Of a DNA stretch of 47,861 nucleotides, positions 8,244 through 15,947 are shown one piece after another. The stretch covers positions 1 through 47,861 of the forward strand of contig NZ_PKEK01000107.1 in assembly GCF_002863225.1 (NCBI RefSeq), read 5' to 3'. Origin of the DNA: Mycobacterium sp. Its GTDB lineage: Bacteria > Actinomycetota > Actinomycetes > Mycobacteriales > Mycobacteriaceae. A program made the position numbers and the translations under genes. The notes beneath the pieces are model-generated. The model had not been told where the DNA came from and made no database searches. It saw only the letters and a program-made list of their open reading frames with translations. Each line of letters begins with the position of its first letter. Position 1 is the stretch's first letter.

Positions 8244-8302
8244 GTGACAATTATGTCGGAGACATGCCTGCGTAGGCGTGACGAAAGTTGAGGCAAGTGA
8301 GT

Positions 8303-9550
8303 ATGAACAGCTCCGCTCCCAGCGTCTTCGAAGCTGGCCTCCCGACATTCAGCTATGACTTCACCGCCACTCCGCAGGACATCCTCGAAGACGTGCGCAC
8401 CGCGCAATCGCATGCGCCCATCGCCATTGGCCCTCTCGGTCCGGAAATACTGTCCTACGATCTGGCACGGGATATGCTGCGCGACAGCAGATTCAGGCTG
8501 CCACCCGGCCTGACGCTGGCAGCACAGGGCGTCACCTCAGGCCCGCTGTACGACAAGCTGATGAACAGCCTCCTGGTTCTCGATGGTCCACCACACACTC
8601 GCTTACGCAAACTGGTGTCGAGGGCGTTCACTCCGCGCGCGACGTCACCGTTACAGGACACGATTCACGAGGTGGTGAACGCGCTGATCGATCAAGTGGC
8701 TGAGGTCGGTCGGTGCGACGTCGTGACCCACATAGCGCGGCCCTATCCCACCCCGATCATGTGTGCGCTGATCGGTGCGCCTCGCGAAGACTGGAGTCTT
8801 TTCGCACAGTGGACCGACGAAATCTTCAAGGCTTTCAGCATTCAGCCCGAGGCCGATTTCGATGAAGCCGCGATCATGCGGTCGTGGAACGAACTGGACG
8901 CCTACGTTGATGACATGGTCGCCGCACGCCGGAGTCACCTGACCGATGATCTACTGTCTGAGCTCATCCGCGCCGAAAGCGAGGGCGACCGGCTCAATCT
9001 CGATGAACTGCGCATGTTGGTGGCTGGCTTCCTGATGGCGGGGACGGACACCACTCGACACCAACTGGCCGCCTCGGTGCAGGTGCTGTGCGAGCATCCC
9101 GATCAATGGGCGAAGCTGGGCAACCAGCCAGAGCTTGCGATGCAAGCGGTTGAGGAGAGCATGCGGCACTCGCCGGCGGTATGTGTCGCGGTGCGAGCCG
9201 CTAACGAGGATGCAGAATTTGGTGGGTACACGTTCCCGGCGGGGACCTTGATAGTCGTGAACACCTTTGCGGCCAACCGTGATCCAGCGATTTACAAGAA
9301 TGCAGATCAGTTCGACATCGCGCGTAAGGACGTGCCCGCGATTCTGACTTTCGGTGGTGGCGCGCACTACTGCTTAGGAGCGAACCTCGCACGCCGGGAA
9401 TTGGCGGAGGCTCTTATAGTCCTCACCCGACGTCTCACCGCACCCCAACGCATCGCTCCTGCGCCGTGGAAATCTCTGCTCGGTATGACCGGCCCGACGA
9501 CACTTGAGATCGAGTTCGACCGTGAATTGGTTGTGGCAGCGGATGCGTAG
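8303..9550 (+). CDS. Cytochrome P450
   Basis: This 415-residue soluble bacterial P450 has all hallmarks. The I-helix oxygen-binding motif is AGTDTT (246-251), the K-helix ExxR is ESMR (285-288), and the heme loop FGGGAHYCLG has the ligand Cys357. The start at 8303 is chosen over upstream TTG/GTG codons because GAGG sits nine bases before it. A TetR gene overlaps its 3' end by 8 nt, so the pair is one unit. Electron partners (ferredoxin, reductase) are not encoded nearby. The substrate cannot be read from sequence; the wider region suggests a hydrophobic ring or terpenoid compound. Confidence 0.92.
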   Translation: MNSSAPSVFEAGLPTFSYDFTATPQDILEDVRTAQSHAPIAIGPLGPEILSYDLARDMLRDSRFRLPPGLTLAAQGVTSGPLYDKLMNSLLVLDGPPHTRLRKLVSRAFTPRATSPLQDTIHEVVNALIDQVAEVGRCDVVTHIARPYPTPIMCALIGAPREDWSLFAQWTDEIFKAFSIQPEADFDEAAIMRSWNELDAYVDDMVAARRSHLTDDLLSELIRAESEGDRLNLDELRMLVAGFLMAGTDTTRHQLAASVQVLCEHPDQWAKLGNQPELAMQAVEESMRHSPAVCVAVRAANEDAEFGGYTFPAGTLIVVNTFAANRDPAIYKNADQFDIARKDVPAILTFGGGAHYCLGANLARRELAEALIVLTRRLTAPQRIAPAPWKSLLGMTGPTTLEIEFDRELVVAADA

Positions 9551-10184
9551 TCGCGGCTGGGCGGGTGTCACACCAGCCTCGGACGAGGAGGCAATCGCCC
9601 GCATTCTGGATGCGGTAGACGACGTAATCGCTGAACACGGGTCGGCGATACGGCTTGCCGACGTCGCCCGAAGGCTCGGAGTCACTCGTCAGACGGTTTA
9701 CCGGTATTTTCCCAACGCCGACGCGCTCCTCATTGCCAGCGCAATGCGGGCGGTCAACGGTTTCATCGACCAAGTTGTCCACCATGTCAGCGGCCTAAAC
9801 GACCCGGCCACTGCGATCGTCGAAATAATTTCGTTCGCAGTCGAGAACCTCACCGGTGATCCACAGTTGGAGAGCTTGCTCACCCAGTCACCTGAGGGCG
9901 AAGCTGCCATCTCGCTCACCTCCGACACAGCGATCATTTTCTGCTTGTCGGCCTTCCACCGCCTCGATGTCGATTGGAAGCTTCACGGCTTCGACACCGC
10001 TGCGCTGCGTGAGCTCGCTGAAATGACCTTGCGCACTGTGCAGTCCATTCTGACCGATCCTGGGCAGCCGCCACGCGAAGGACTCGCACTACGCCGCTTC
10101 GTTGCTCGATGGCTGGGGCCGGCAATCCTCTATCCACGAATGACGTCGTTGTCGATCCACGGGCAAGACGCAACATTCCAATAA
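9543..10184 (+). CDS. TetR-family regulator coupled to the P450
   Basis: The 213-residue protein has an N-terminal TetR helix-turn-helix, IRLADVARRLGVTRQTVYRYF (about residues 35-55), followed by a helical ligand domain. The ATG at 9543 lies inside the last codons of the P450 gene (8-nt overlap) and follows GGCAGCGG, pointing to translational coupling. As the second gene of a P450-TetR unit it probably represses its own operon in the absence of a P450 substrate-like ligand; the inverted repeat at 8156-8243 is the candidate operator. Confidence 0.88.
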   Translation: MRSRGWAGVTPASDEEAIARILDAVDDVIAEHGSAIRLADVARRLGVTRQTVYRYFPNADALLIASAMRAVNGFIDQVVHHVSGLNDPATAIVEIISFAVENLTGDPQLESLLTQSPEGEAAISLTSDTAIIFCLSAFHRLDVDWKLHGFDTAALRELAEMTLRTVQSILTDPGQPPREGLALRRFVARWLGPAILYPRMTSLSIHGQDATFQ

Positions 10185-10226
10185 TGTTCGAAGGGCTTCA
10201 AGTACGGGCAGACCGGCTCGCCGCGC

Positions 10227-10784
10227 TCAGCCGTTGGAGAGCAGCGCGAGCGCACCAGCGGTCGCGTCGTCCGCGGTGCTTTGCTGTCCGGTGGCGCGCG
10301 CGGTGACGAACGCACCCTCGATGACAGCGATCAGGGCAGCGGCGGTCTGCTTGGGATTCAGGCCGGCTACCAGTGATCCGTCCTGCTGGCCCTCCCGCAC
10401 CGCTTCTTCGACCAGCGCCTCGAGTTGGGCGAAGACGAGTCCCAGGCTTTCGCGGAGTTCCGGCTCGGTCAAAATGCCGGCGTCGTAAGCGAATCCGCCG
10501 ACCCGGCAACCGTCGAGTGCCTCCTGCGCCGATCCCAGAAAAGCTGCCAATTGGTCGCGTCCGGTCGGCTGGCCGGCCATGGCGGCCCGCACCGAGTCCA
10601 ACACGTCGCGACCATTGGCCTCGACGACTTCACGACCGAGCTCGGATTTGGTGGGGAAGTGGTGATAGAAGCTGCCCTGGCTCACTCCGGAGTCGGCCAT
10701 GACCTGTCGCGGACTGGTCGTCGAGTAGCCGTGATGCCAGAACATCCGCTTCGCCGAGTCGAGGATCTTCTGCCTGCTGTCCAC
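10227..10784 (-). CDS. TetR-family regulator of the neighbouring hydrolase
   Basis: From the GTG at 10784 the product is 185 residues beginning MDSRQKILDSAKRMFWHHGYS. The TetR helix-turn-helix is SPRQVMADSGVSQGSFYHHF. An ATG at 10832 in the same frame would add 16 residues but lies inside the operator region, so the shorter, possibly leaderless start is preferred. The gene is divergent from the alpha/beta hydrolase at 10891, and a perfect 10-bp inverted repeat occupies the shared promoter. It probably represses both itself and the hydrolase. Confidence 0.85.
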   Translation of the reverse strand: MDSRQKILDSAKRMFWHHGYSTTSPRQVMADSGVSQGSFYHHFPTKSELGREVVEANGRDVLDSVRAAMAGQPTGRDQLAAFLGSAQEALDGCRVGGFAYDAGILTEPELRESLGLVFAQLEALVEEAVREGQQDGSLVAGLNPKQTAAALIAVIEGAFVTARATGQQSTADDATAGALALLSNG

Positions 10785-10807
10785 GTCAACGATGGTATCA
10801 GCTAACC

Positions 10808-10849
10808 TACCTACCTCTAGGGTTGTAAACATACCTGGAGGTAGGTATG
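10808..10849. promoter_or_regulatory. Divergent operator between TetR and hydrolase genes
   Basis: TACCTACCTC (10808-10817) and GAGGTAGGTA (10838-10847) form a perfect 10-bp inverted repeat. Nested in it, CATACCT (10830-10836) and AGGTATG (10843-10849) form a second palindrome with a 6-nt centre. Both lie between the divergent starts at 10784 and 10891, the usual place for a TetR operator. Confidence 0.7.
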
Positions 10850-10890
10850 GTGATGGCGACCGCGCCGAAGTGCCTCCGAAGGAGACCGCC

Positions 10891-11775
10891 ATGACCACCG
10901 CACCGTCCGTACCCGTCGTCCACTACCAGGTCGCAGACCTCGACGGATTCGAGCTGTTCTATCGCGAGGCCGGCCCGAGCGACGCGCCCGTCGTGCTTCT
11001 GCTGCACGGCTTTCCGACCTCGTCGCACATGTTCCGCAACCTGATCTCGTACCTGGCCGACCGGTTCCACGTCATCGCTCCCGACCTGCCCGGCTTTGGC
11101 CAGAGCGCGGCCCCCGACCACACGGAGTTCTCCTACACCTTTGACGCCGCTGCCGAACTCGTGCAGAAGCTGCTGACGAAGTTGGGTGTCACCGAGTACG
11201 CGGTGAACGTTTTCGACTACGGAGCCCCGACCGCATGGCGGCTCGCCCTGGCGAATCCTGACGCCATCACCGCTCTGATCGTGCAGAACGGCAACGCCTA
11301 CGACGAGGGACTCGACAACGACTTCTGGGCGCCGATCAAAACGTATTGGGCGCAGCCGAATTCGGAGAACCGGGACGGCCTGCGCAAACTCGTCACCTTT
11401 GACTTGACGAAGTTCCAGTACACCGACGGGATGGCTAACGCCTCCCGCATCTCGCCGGACAACTGGGTCGCCGATCAGGCGCTACTCGACCGTCCCGGCA
11501 ACGACGAGATCCAGCTCGACTACTTCCTCGACTACGGCACCAACCCCGCGCTGTACCCGGCTGTCCAGCAATGGTTACGGGACAAGCAGCCGCCGACTCT
11601 CGTTGTCTGGGGCGCCAACGACGTGATCTTCCCCGCGGAAGGTGCTCATCCGTACAAGCGTGATCTCGAGGACATCGAGTTCCACCTCTTCGACAGCGGG
11701 CACTTCCTCCTCGAAGACCGGGCCGACGAGGTCTTCCCGCTGATCCACGATTTCCTGACGCGCAAGCTCAGCTGA
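10891..11775 (+). CDS. Alpha/beta hydrolase, haloalkane dehalogenase/epoxide hydrolase type
   Basis: The protein has 294 residues. The oxyanion motif HGFP is at 39-42, the nucleophile is an Asp (Asp109) in FDYGAP rather than the Ser of esterases, an acidic candidate lies in VVWGANDVIFP, and the catalytic His is His271 in SGHFLLED. Asp nucleophiles are used by epoxide hydrolases and haloalkane dehalogenases; which of the two cannot be decided here. The ATG at 10891 follows GAAGGAG. Divergent TetR control suggests induction by a xenobiotic or reactive compound. A strong terminator follows. Confidence 0.85.
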   Translation: MTTAPSVPVVHYQVADLDGFELFYREAGPSDAPVVLLLHGFPTSSHMFRNLISYLADRFHVIAPDLPGFGQSAAPDHTEFSYTFDAAAELVQKLLTKLGVTEYAVNVFDYGAPTAWRLALANPDAITALIVQNGNAYDEGLDNDFWAPIKTYWAQPNSENRDGLRKLVTFDLTKFQYTDGMANASRISPDNWVADQALLDRPGNDEIQLDYFLDYGTNPALYPAVQQWLRDKQPPTLVVWGANDVIFPAEGAHPYKRDLEDIEFHLFDSGHFLLEDRADEVFPLIHDFLTRKLS

Positions 11776-11781
11776 AGCGTT

Positions 11782-11823
11782 GGTCGAAGCGGCCGTCCTA
11801 TTCAGCGGGCGGCCGCTTCGACC
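11782..11823. terminator. Bidirectional hairpin terminator
   Basis: GGTCGAAGCGGCCG (11782-11795) and CGGCCGCTTCGACC (11810-11823) pair over 14 bp. Three more pairs (one G-U) close an 8-nt loop. There is no U-tract, as is usual in mycobacteria. It sits between convergent genes ending at 11775 and 11833 and can serve both. Confidence 0.85.
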
Positions 11824-11832
11824 ATGCTGAAC

Positions 11833-12273
11833 TCAGTCGAGGTCCGCGAGCGCCCTACGCGCGGCGTCTAATTCGGCTTCGAGGGCAGCGACTCTGGCCG
11901 CCTGCTGAGACCGCGCCTCTTCGATCACTGCGTCGATCGGCGTGGAGAGATCCTCGTGCAGTTCCTTTGCCGCCCGGGAGACCGCGGCCGCCGCGACGGC
12001 AAGATCGCGGGCGAGGTAGTTGCTGCCCTGCTTGAGCTCGGCGCGCCATTCGCCATCGGCGGTGCCGGTGACGGTGAGAGTCAGCTCCAGGGTTTTGGCC
12101 TTCTTGCCGGCCGCTTTCTTGGCCGGGGCCCTCTGCGGCTTCTCTTCGGCGGGAGTCTCGGGGGCGGTCGCCGACTCATTCGTCGGCGTAGTGCTCTGGA
12201 CGGACGGAACCCAGACGTCAGGGGTGTCGGACTTGGTGTGTGGTGCTTCGGCAGTCAGAGTGGTTACAGTCAT
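11833..12273 (-). CDS. Small basic conserved protein with a Lys/Ala-rich linker, function unknown
   Basis: The 146-residue protein starts at the ATG at 12273, preceded by AGGAGGAGAA. It has a Thr/Pro/Glu-rich N-terminus and a basic linker APAKKAAGKKAK (about residues 53-64). Next comes a predicted beta-strand region LELTLTVTGTADGEWRAELK, and it ends in a long Ala/Glu-rich coiled-coil-like helix. The basic linker resembles those of nucleoid-associated or DNA-handling proteins. Its promoter holds a LexA-like box, so a DNA-damage link is possible. I do not recognise the family with certainty. Confidence 0.7.
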   Translation of the reverse strand: MTVTTLTAEAPHTKSDTPDVWVPSVQSTTPTNESATAPETPAEEKPQRAPAKKAAGKKAKTLELTLTVTGTADGEWRAELKQGSNYLARDLAVAAAAVSRAAKELHEDLSTPIDAVIEEARSQQAARVAALEAELDAARRALADLD

Positions 12274-12333
12274 GTGTGGCGTTCTCCTCCTGAATGTCGC
12301 CCATAGTGACGGGCGCGGGCGGCGTGGCACCAT

Positions 12334-12349
12334 TAGAACATATGTTCGA
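12334..12349. promoter_or_regulatory. LexA (SOS) box-like palindrome
   Basis: TAGAAC-ATAT-GTTCGA at 12334-12349 matches the mycobacterial SOS box TCGAAC-N4-GTTCGA at 11 of 12 fixed positions, with a 12-bp perfect core palindrome at 12336-12347. It lies 61 nt upstream of the ATG of the small basic protein (minus strand). Confidence 0.6.
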
Positions 12350-12407
12350 CGATCGGCCAACCCACCGAGCGTGGAAATCCGCCGCAAGCCGGAAGCCTAC
12401 AGTGCCA

Positions 12408-12482
12408 AAAAGACTGCAGCTCTTGGTCTCTGGGCAGGGCGACGGCCTGATCGTAGCGAAGCTCGACCGCTTGGCCGCTCAG
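12408..12482 (+). pseudogene. Fragment of a serine recombinase catalytic domain
   Basis: The plus-strand frame reads RLQLLVSGQGDGLIVAKLD then RL. This is the signature of serine recombinases (xLxVxKLDRLxRS) that carries a key Arg of the active site. The frame then runs into the antisense 3' end of the ADH gene, and the residues after DRL (AAQSF) are not conserved. No upstream YxRVS motif is in frame. It is a short remnant of a mobile-element gene. Confidence 0.5.
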
Positions 12483-13646
12483 TCATTCAAAGGCGATCAC
12501 GCCGCGGATGTTCTTGCCCGCCCGGAGGTCCTTCATCGCTTCGTTGATGTCGTCGAGCTTGTACTTCTGCGTGACGAGTTCATCCAACTTCAGGGTGCCG
12601 GCCTCGTACATCGACAACAGCATCGGCATCGCGTCTCGCGGGTTCATCTCGCCGTACAGCACTCCCTTGAGCGTCTTGCACGAGCTGACCATGTCCGAGA
12701 GGACCAACGGCACCATCATGTCGGTGATCTTCGCCATCCCGGTGAGCACACACGTTCCGCCCTTGCGGAGCAACATCATTGCCACCATGACGAGGTCGAC
12801 CGGGACGACGCCCGGGGTCAGGATCACCCGGTCGGCCATCACGCCCCAGGTGAGTCCCTTGACGAGTTCCATCGCGGCGCCGGCATCGGTCGCGGTGTGG
12901 GTGGCGCCGAATGACGGTGCGGCATCACGCTTGAACTGCACCGGGTCGACCGCGATCACGTGTTTGGCGCCGGCGATTTTCGCGCCCTGCACCGCATTCA
13001 TGCCGATCCCGCCGACCCCCACGACGACAACGGTGTCACCGGGCCGGGTGCCGGCTGCCACCGTGGCCGAACCGAAGCCCGTTGTCACACCGCAGGATAC
13101 GAGCGATGCCGCTTCGAGTGAGATCCAGTCGTTGATTTTGACCAGCGAGCGTTCGGACGCGACGACGTACTCCGAGAAGGTGCCCACTTGCATCATCGCC
13201 ATCAGATCCTCGTCGCCGAGGTGACGCCGCCGGGTTCCGTCGGTCGTCATGTTCTTGCTGTAGATGTCGGCCCCGACGTCGCACAGGTAGGTGTGCCCGG
13301 TCGAGCACCAGCGACAGTTGCCACATGCGGGAAAGAACGATATGGCAACGTGGTCACCGGGTTTGAGAGTCTTGACCTCGGGGCCGACCTCCTCGACCAC
13401 ACCGGAACCTTCATGGCCGCCCAGCATCGGGAACCATTCCGGGACCGGCATCCCCGCCGCCCGCATCGCCTCCTCGATGTCCGGACCGGGCACGCTGTCC
13501 CCGGTGTAGAAGTGTTCGTCGGAATGACAGATGCCGGCATAAGACATCTTGACCAGCACCTCGCCGGCCCGCGGCGGGTCGAGTTCGACGTCGGTCACTT
13601 CCCAGTCCACGCCGACGCCGCGCAGCACTGCAGCCTTGGATTTCAT
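12483..13646 (-). CDS. NDMA-dependent (mycofactocin-type) zinc alcohol dehydrogenase
   Basis: The 387-residue protein is a zinc-dependent medium-chain dehydrogenase. Catalytic-zinc residues are Cys40 (GICHSDEHF) and His78-Glu79 (GGHEG); the structural zinc is held by Cys108, 111, 114 and 122 (CGNCRWC...LC). The Rossmann motif VVGVGGIG is near residue 200. The insert after Cys40 (PGPDIEEAMRAAGMPVPEWFP) is typical of the NDMA-dependent group, whose tightly bound NAD is re-oxidised through mycofactocin. That link is family knowledge. The ATG at 13646 follows GAAGGAG. It lies 29 nt behind the aldehyde dehydrogenase, so alcohol to acid oxidation is encoded in tandem. Confidence 0.9.
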   Translation of the reverse strand: MKSKAAVLRGVGVDWEVTDVELDPPRAGEVLVKMSYAGICHSDEHFYTGDSVPGPDIEEAMRAAGMPVPEWFPMLGGHEGSGVVEEVGPEVKTLKPGDHVAISFFPACGNCRWCSTGHTYLCDVGADIYSKNMTTDGTRRRHLGDEDLMAMMQVGTFSEYVVASERSLVKINDWISLEAASLVSCGVTTGFGSATVAAGTRPGDTVVVVGVGGIGMNAVQGAKIAGAKHVIAVDPVQFKRDAAPSFGATHTATDAGAAMELVKGLTWGVMADRVILTPGVVPVDLVMVAMMLLRKGGTCVLTGMAKITDMMVPLVLSDMVSSCKTLKGVLYGEMNPRDAMPMLLSMYEAGTLKLDELVTQKYKLDDINEAMKDLRAGKNIRGVIAFE

Positions 13647-13675
13647 GAGATCTCCTTCGCGAGTAAGGGAAAGGC

Positions 13676-15145
13676 TCAGCCCGCGGGCCAGCCGACAGTC
13701 TTGGTTTCGGTGAAGATCTCGAGGCCCTCGATGCCACATTGCCGTCCGATGCCGGACTGCTTGTAGCCGCCGAACGGAGCATCGGCTCCGTACCACAGGC
13801 CACCGTTGATCCCGAGCGTGCCGGTGCGGATTCGGCTGGCGACGCTCTTGGCGCGCTCGAGGTCGTTGGCGAACACGACGCCGGACAACCCGTAGATCGA
13901 GTCGTTGGCGATGCGCACCGCCTCGTCGTCGTCGTCGAATCCAATGACCGACAAGACGGGGCCGAAGATCTCCTCCTGAGCGATGGTCATCGAGTTGTCG
14001 ACGTCGGCGAACACCGTCGGCTCGACGAAGTACCCCCGCGGTAGGTCCTTCGGCACACCGCCACCGGTCACGAGTCGAGCGCCCTCCTGCTTGCCCTTCT
14101 CGATGTAGCCCAACACCCGCTCCTGCTGCCGCTTGGATACCTGCGGGCCCTGCAGCACCGACGGATCGGTCGGGTCGCCGTACTTGTTCTTCTCCATGGC
14201 TGCCTTGACGATTTCGACCGCTTCGTCGTAGCGGGAGTTCGGTACCAGCAGTCGAGTCGGCATGGCGCAGCCCTGACCCGCGTGCATCATGATGAACGCG
14301 CTGCCGCCGACGGTGGCGCTGATGTCACCATCGTCTTCGAGGACGAGATACACGGATTTGCCGCCGAGTTCGAGAAACGTCGGTTTGAGGGTCTCCGCAG
14401 CAGCCTTCATGATTCGGCGGCCGGTCGCGGTGGATCCGGTGAACGCCACCATGTCGACCAACGGAGATGTCGAAAGGACCTCGCCGACAGAGTGATCCGA
14501 CGACGTGACGATGTTGACGACGCCCGGCGGGATGTCGGTCTGCTCGGCGATGAGCCGACCGATCCTGGTTGCGTTCCACGGGGTGTCCGGCGCCGGCTTC
14601 AGAACGAGTGTGTTGCCCATCGCGAGGATCGGGCCGATCTTGTTCAGGATGATCTCGAGGGGAAAGTTCCACGGGGTGATGACGCCGACGACGCCGACCG
14701 GTTCCTTCCACACTTCGCGGGCGGCCGGCGTGCCCATCCCAAAGGCATCCTTGTCCGGAAGCGAACGTTTCCAGACGAATTCGGCGATCATGTCGGCGGG
14801 CCACGCCAGCGCTTCCTTGAGCGGCACATCGAGTTGCGGCCCGTAGGTGCTCAGCACCGGGCAGCCCACCTCGGCGACGAGCTCGCTGCGGATGTCTTCC
14901 CGCTCGGCCTCCAGCGCGGCCTGCAGCTGGCGCAGGCCGGCCGCCCTGGCCGCACCGTCGCGGGACCAATCGGTGTGGTCGAAGGCGTTGCGTGCCGCAG
15001 CGACAGCGCGTTCCATGTCTGCGCGGGTGCCGTCGGTGGTGCTGCCGATGACGTCTTCGGTGGCGGGGTTGATGTTGTCGAACTGGCGTCCGGTCTCGGA
15101 GTCGACGAGCTTGCCGTCGATGAGCATGCGCGATTCGTGCGTCAC
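13676..15145 (-). CDS. NAD(P)-dependent aldehyde dehydrogenase
   Basis: The 489-residue protein has the full ALDH signature: TPWNFPLEI (about 165), general base Glu259 in LELGGK, nucleophile Cys293 in GQGCAMPTR, and EEIFGPVLSV near 390. It starts with GTG at 15145. It lies between an SDR and the NDMA-type alcohol dehydrogenase in one minus-strand run, and would oxidise the aldehyde made by that enzyme to an acid ready for CoA activation. The substrate is unknown. Confidence 0.92.
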   Translation of the reverse strand: MTHESRMLIDGKLVDSETGRQFDNINPATEDVIGSTTDGTRADMERAVAAARNAFDHTDWSRDGAARAAGLRQLQAALEAEREDIRSELVAEVGCPVLSTYGPQLDVPLKEALAWPADMIAEFVWKRSLPDKDAFGMGTPAAREVWKEPVGVVGVITPWNFPLEIILNKIGPILAMGNTLVLKPAPDTPWNATRIGRLIAEQTDIPPGVVNIVTSSDHSVGEVLSTSPLVDMVAFTGSTATGRRIMKAAAETLKPTFLELGGKSVYLVLEDDGDISATVGGSAFIMMHAGQGCAMPTRLLVPNSRYDEAVEIVKAAMEKNKYGDPTDPSVLQGPQVSKRQQERVLGYIEKGKQEGARLVTGGGVPKDLPRGYFVEPTVFADVDNSMTIAQEEIFGPVLSVIGFDDDDEAVRIANDSIYGLSGVVFANDLERAKSVASRIRTGTLGINGGLWYGADAPFGGYKQSGIGRQCGIEGLEIFTETKTVGWPAG

Positions 15146-15158
15146 GGGTCGATGTCCT

Positions 15159-15947
15159 TCACCACTGTCGGAGTTCTTTGACCGAATCTGACGGCCGGGC
15201 GGCCATGGTCAGGTAGGGGATGAAACTGCTTTTGCCGCAGCGGAGTACGGAATACACCACCTCGACCATATGGTCGGCATCTATCAGACCGCCTTGCATC
15301 TGGCCGTTCTCCATCCAAAACCTGATCGCCTTGTCCAGCGCCTCGGGGTCCCACATCTTGTTGAACTCGGTCTGCGAGTCGCCGGGACCGCCGAAGCAGT
15401 CACCCACGGCTAGCCGGGTGAAGCCGATCTCGGGATGCTCGATACGCCACGACTCGACGAGTTTGTCCAGTGCGGCCTTGCTAACCGCGTAGGCGCCGAG
15501 CAGGGGCCACGGCGCGGTGTACGAGGCGCTCAGCGATGACAAATACACCGCTGATCCGCCAGCTGCGGCCAGATGTGGTGCCGCTGCGGCGGTGAAGAGT
15601 GAAGCGCCAGTCACGTTGGTGGCGAACAACTGTGCCCACTGGTCGGCGCTGACCTCCGCCAGCGGGGCGAGGACGCCCATCCCGGTCGTGTAGACGATGG
15701 CATCCAGCCCGCCGAAGGCTTCGACAATCTCGGACACCGCCCGTTGGCAGGACGCCGCGTCCGTCACGTCGCAGACGACGGCGGCCGCTTCGTGGCCCGC
15801 CTCCTTCGCGGCGTTCTCCAGACGGTCTTGCCGACGCGCGACGAACGCCACGCGTACGCCTTTCTCGGCGAGGCCCATTCCGATGCAACGCCCGAGTCCG
15901 GAGGAGCCGCCGACGACAGCGACGCGAAGCGCCTGGGTGTCAGACAT
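15159..15947 (-). CDS. Short-chain dehydrogenase/reductase
   Basis: The 262-residue classical SDR has the NAD(P)-binding motif GGSSGLG (residues 13-20), the NxxG region NVTGAS and the catalytic pair Tyr153/Lys157 (YAVSK). Its ATG at 15945-15947 overlaps the stop of the upstream amidohydrolase by 8 nt, so the two are coupled. It resembles the SDR at 24442-25197 in general layout, including the final region after ESWRIEHPE compared with RSWRAEHPE, which suggests they are paralogues acting on related substrates. Confidence 0.88.
   Translation of the reverse strand: MSDTQALRVAVVGGSSGLGRCIGMGLAEKGVRVAFVARRQDRLENAAKEAGHEAAAVVCDVTDAASCQRAVSEIVEAFGGLDAIVYTTGMGVLAPLAEVSADQWAQLFATNVTGASLFTAAAAPHLAAAGGSAVYLSSLSASYTAPWPLLGAYAVSKAALDKLVESWRIEHPEIGFTRLAVGDCFGGPGDSQTEFNKMWDPEALDKAIRFWMENGQMQGGLIDADHMVEVVYSVLRCGKSSFIPYLTMAARPSDSVKELRQW

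Larger units (their letters stand above)
7738..8302. other. Intergenic region behind the tRNA, no intact gene
   Basis: These 565 nt lie between the tRNA and the P450. Short reading frames here do not resemble known proteins except for a recombinase tail at 7948-8142. The last 150 nt are AT-rich and hold the 12-bp inverted repeat and promoter region of the P450. I found no second copy of the tRNA 3' end in the window that would mark an integrated element. Confidence 0.6.

Noticed and set aside
7664..8302. tRNA as an attachment site with a second att copy
   Set aside because: No repeat of the tRNA 3' end was found elsewhere in the window; only a decayed recombinase tail remains.
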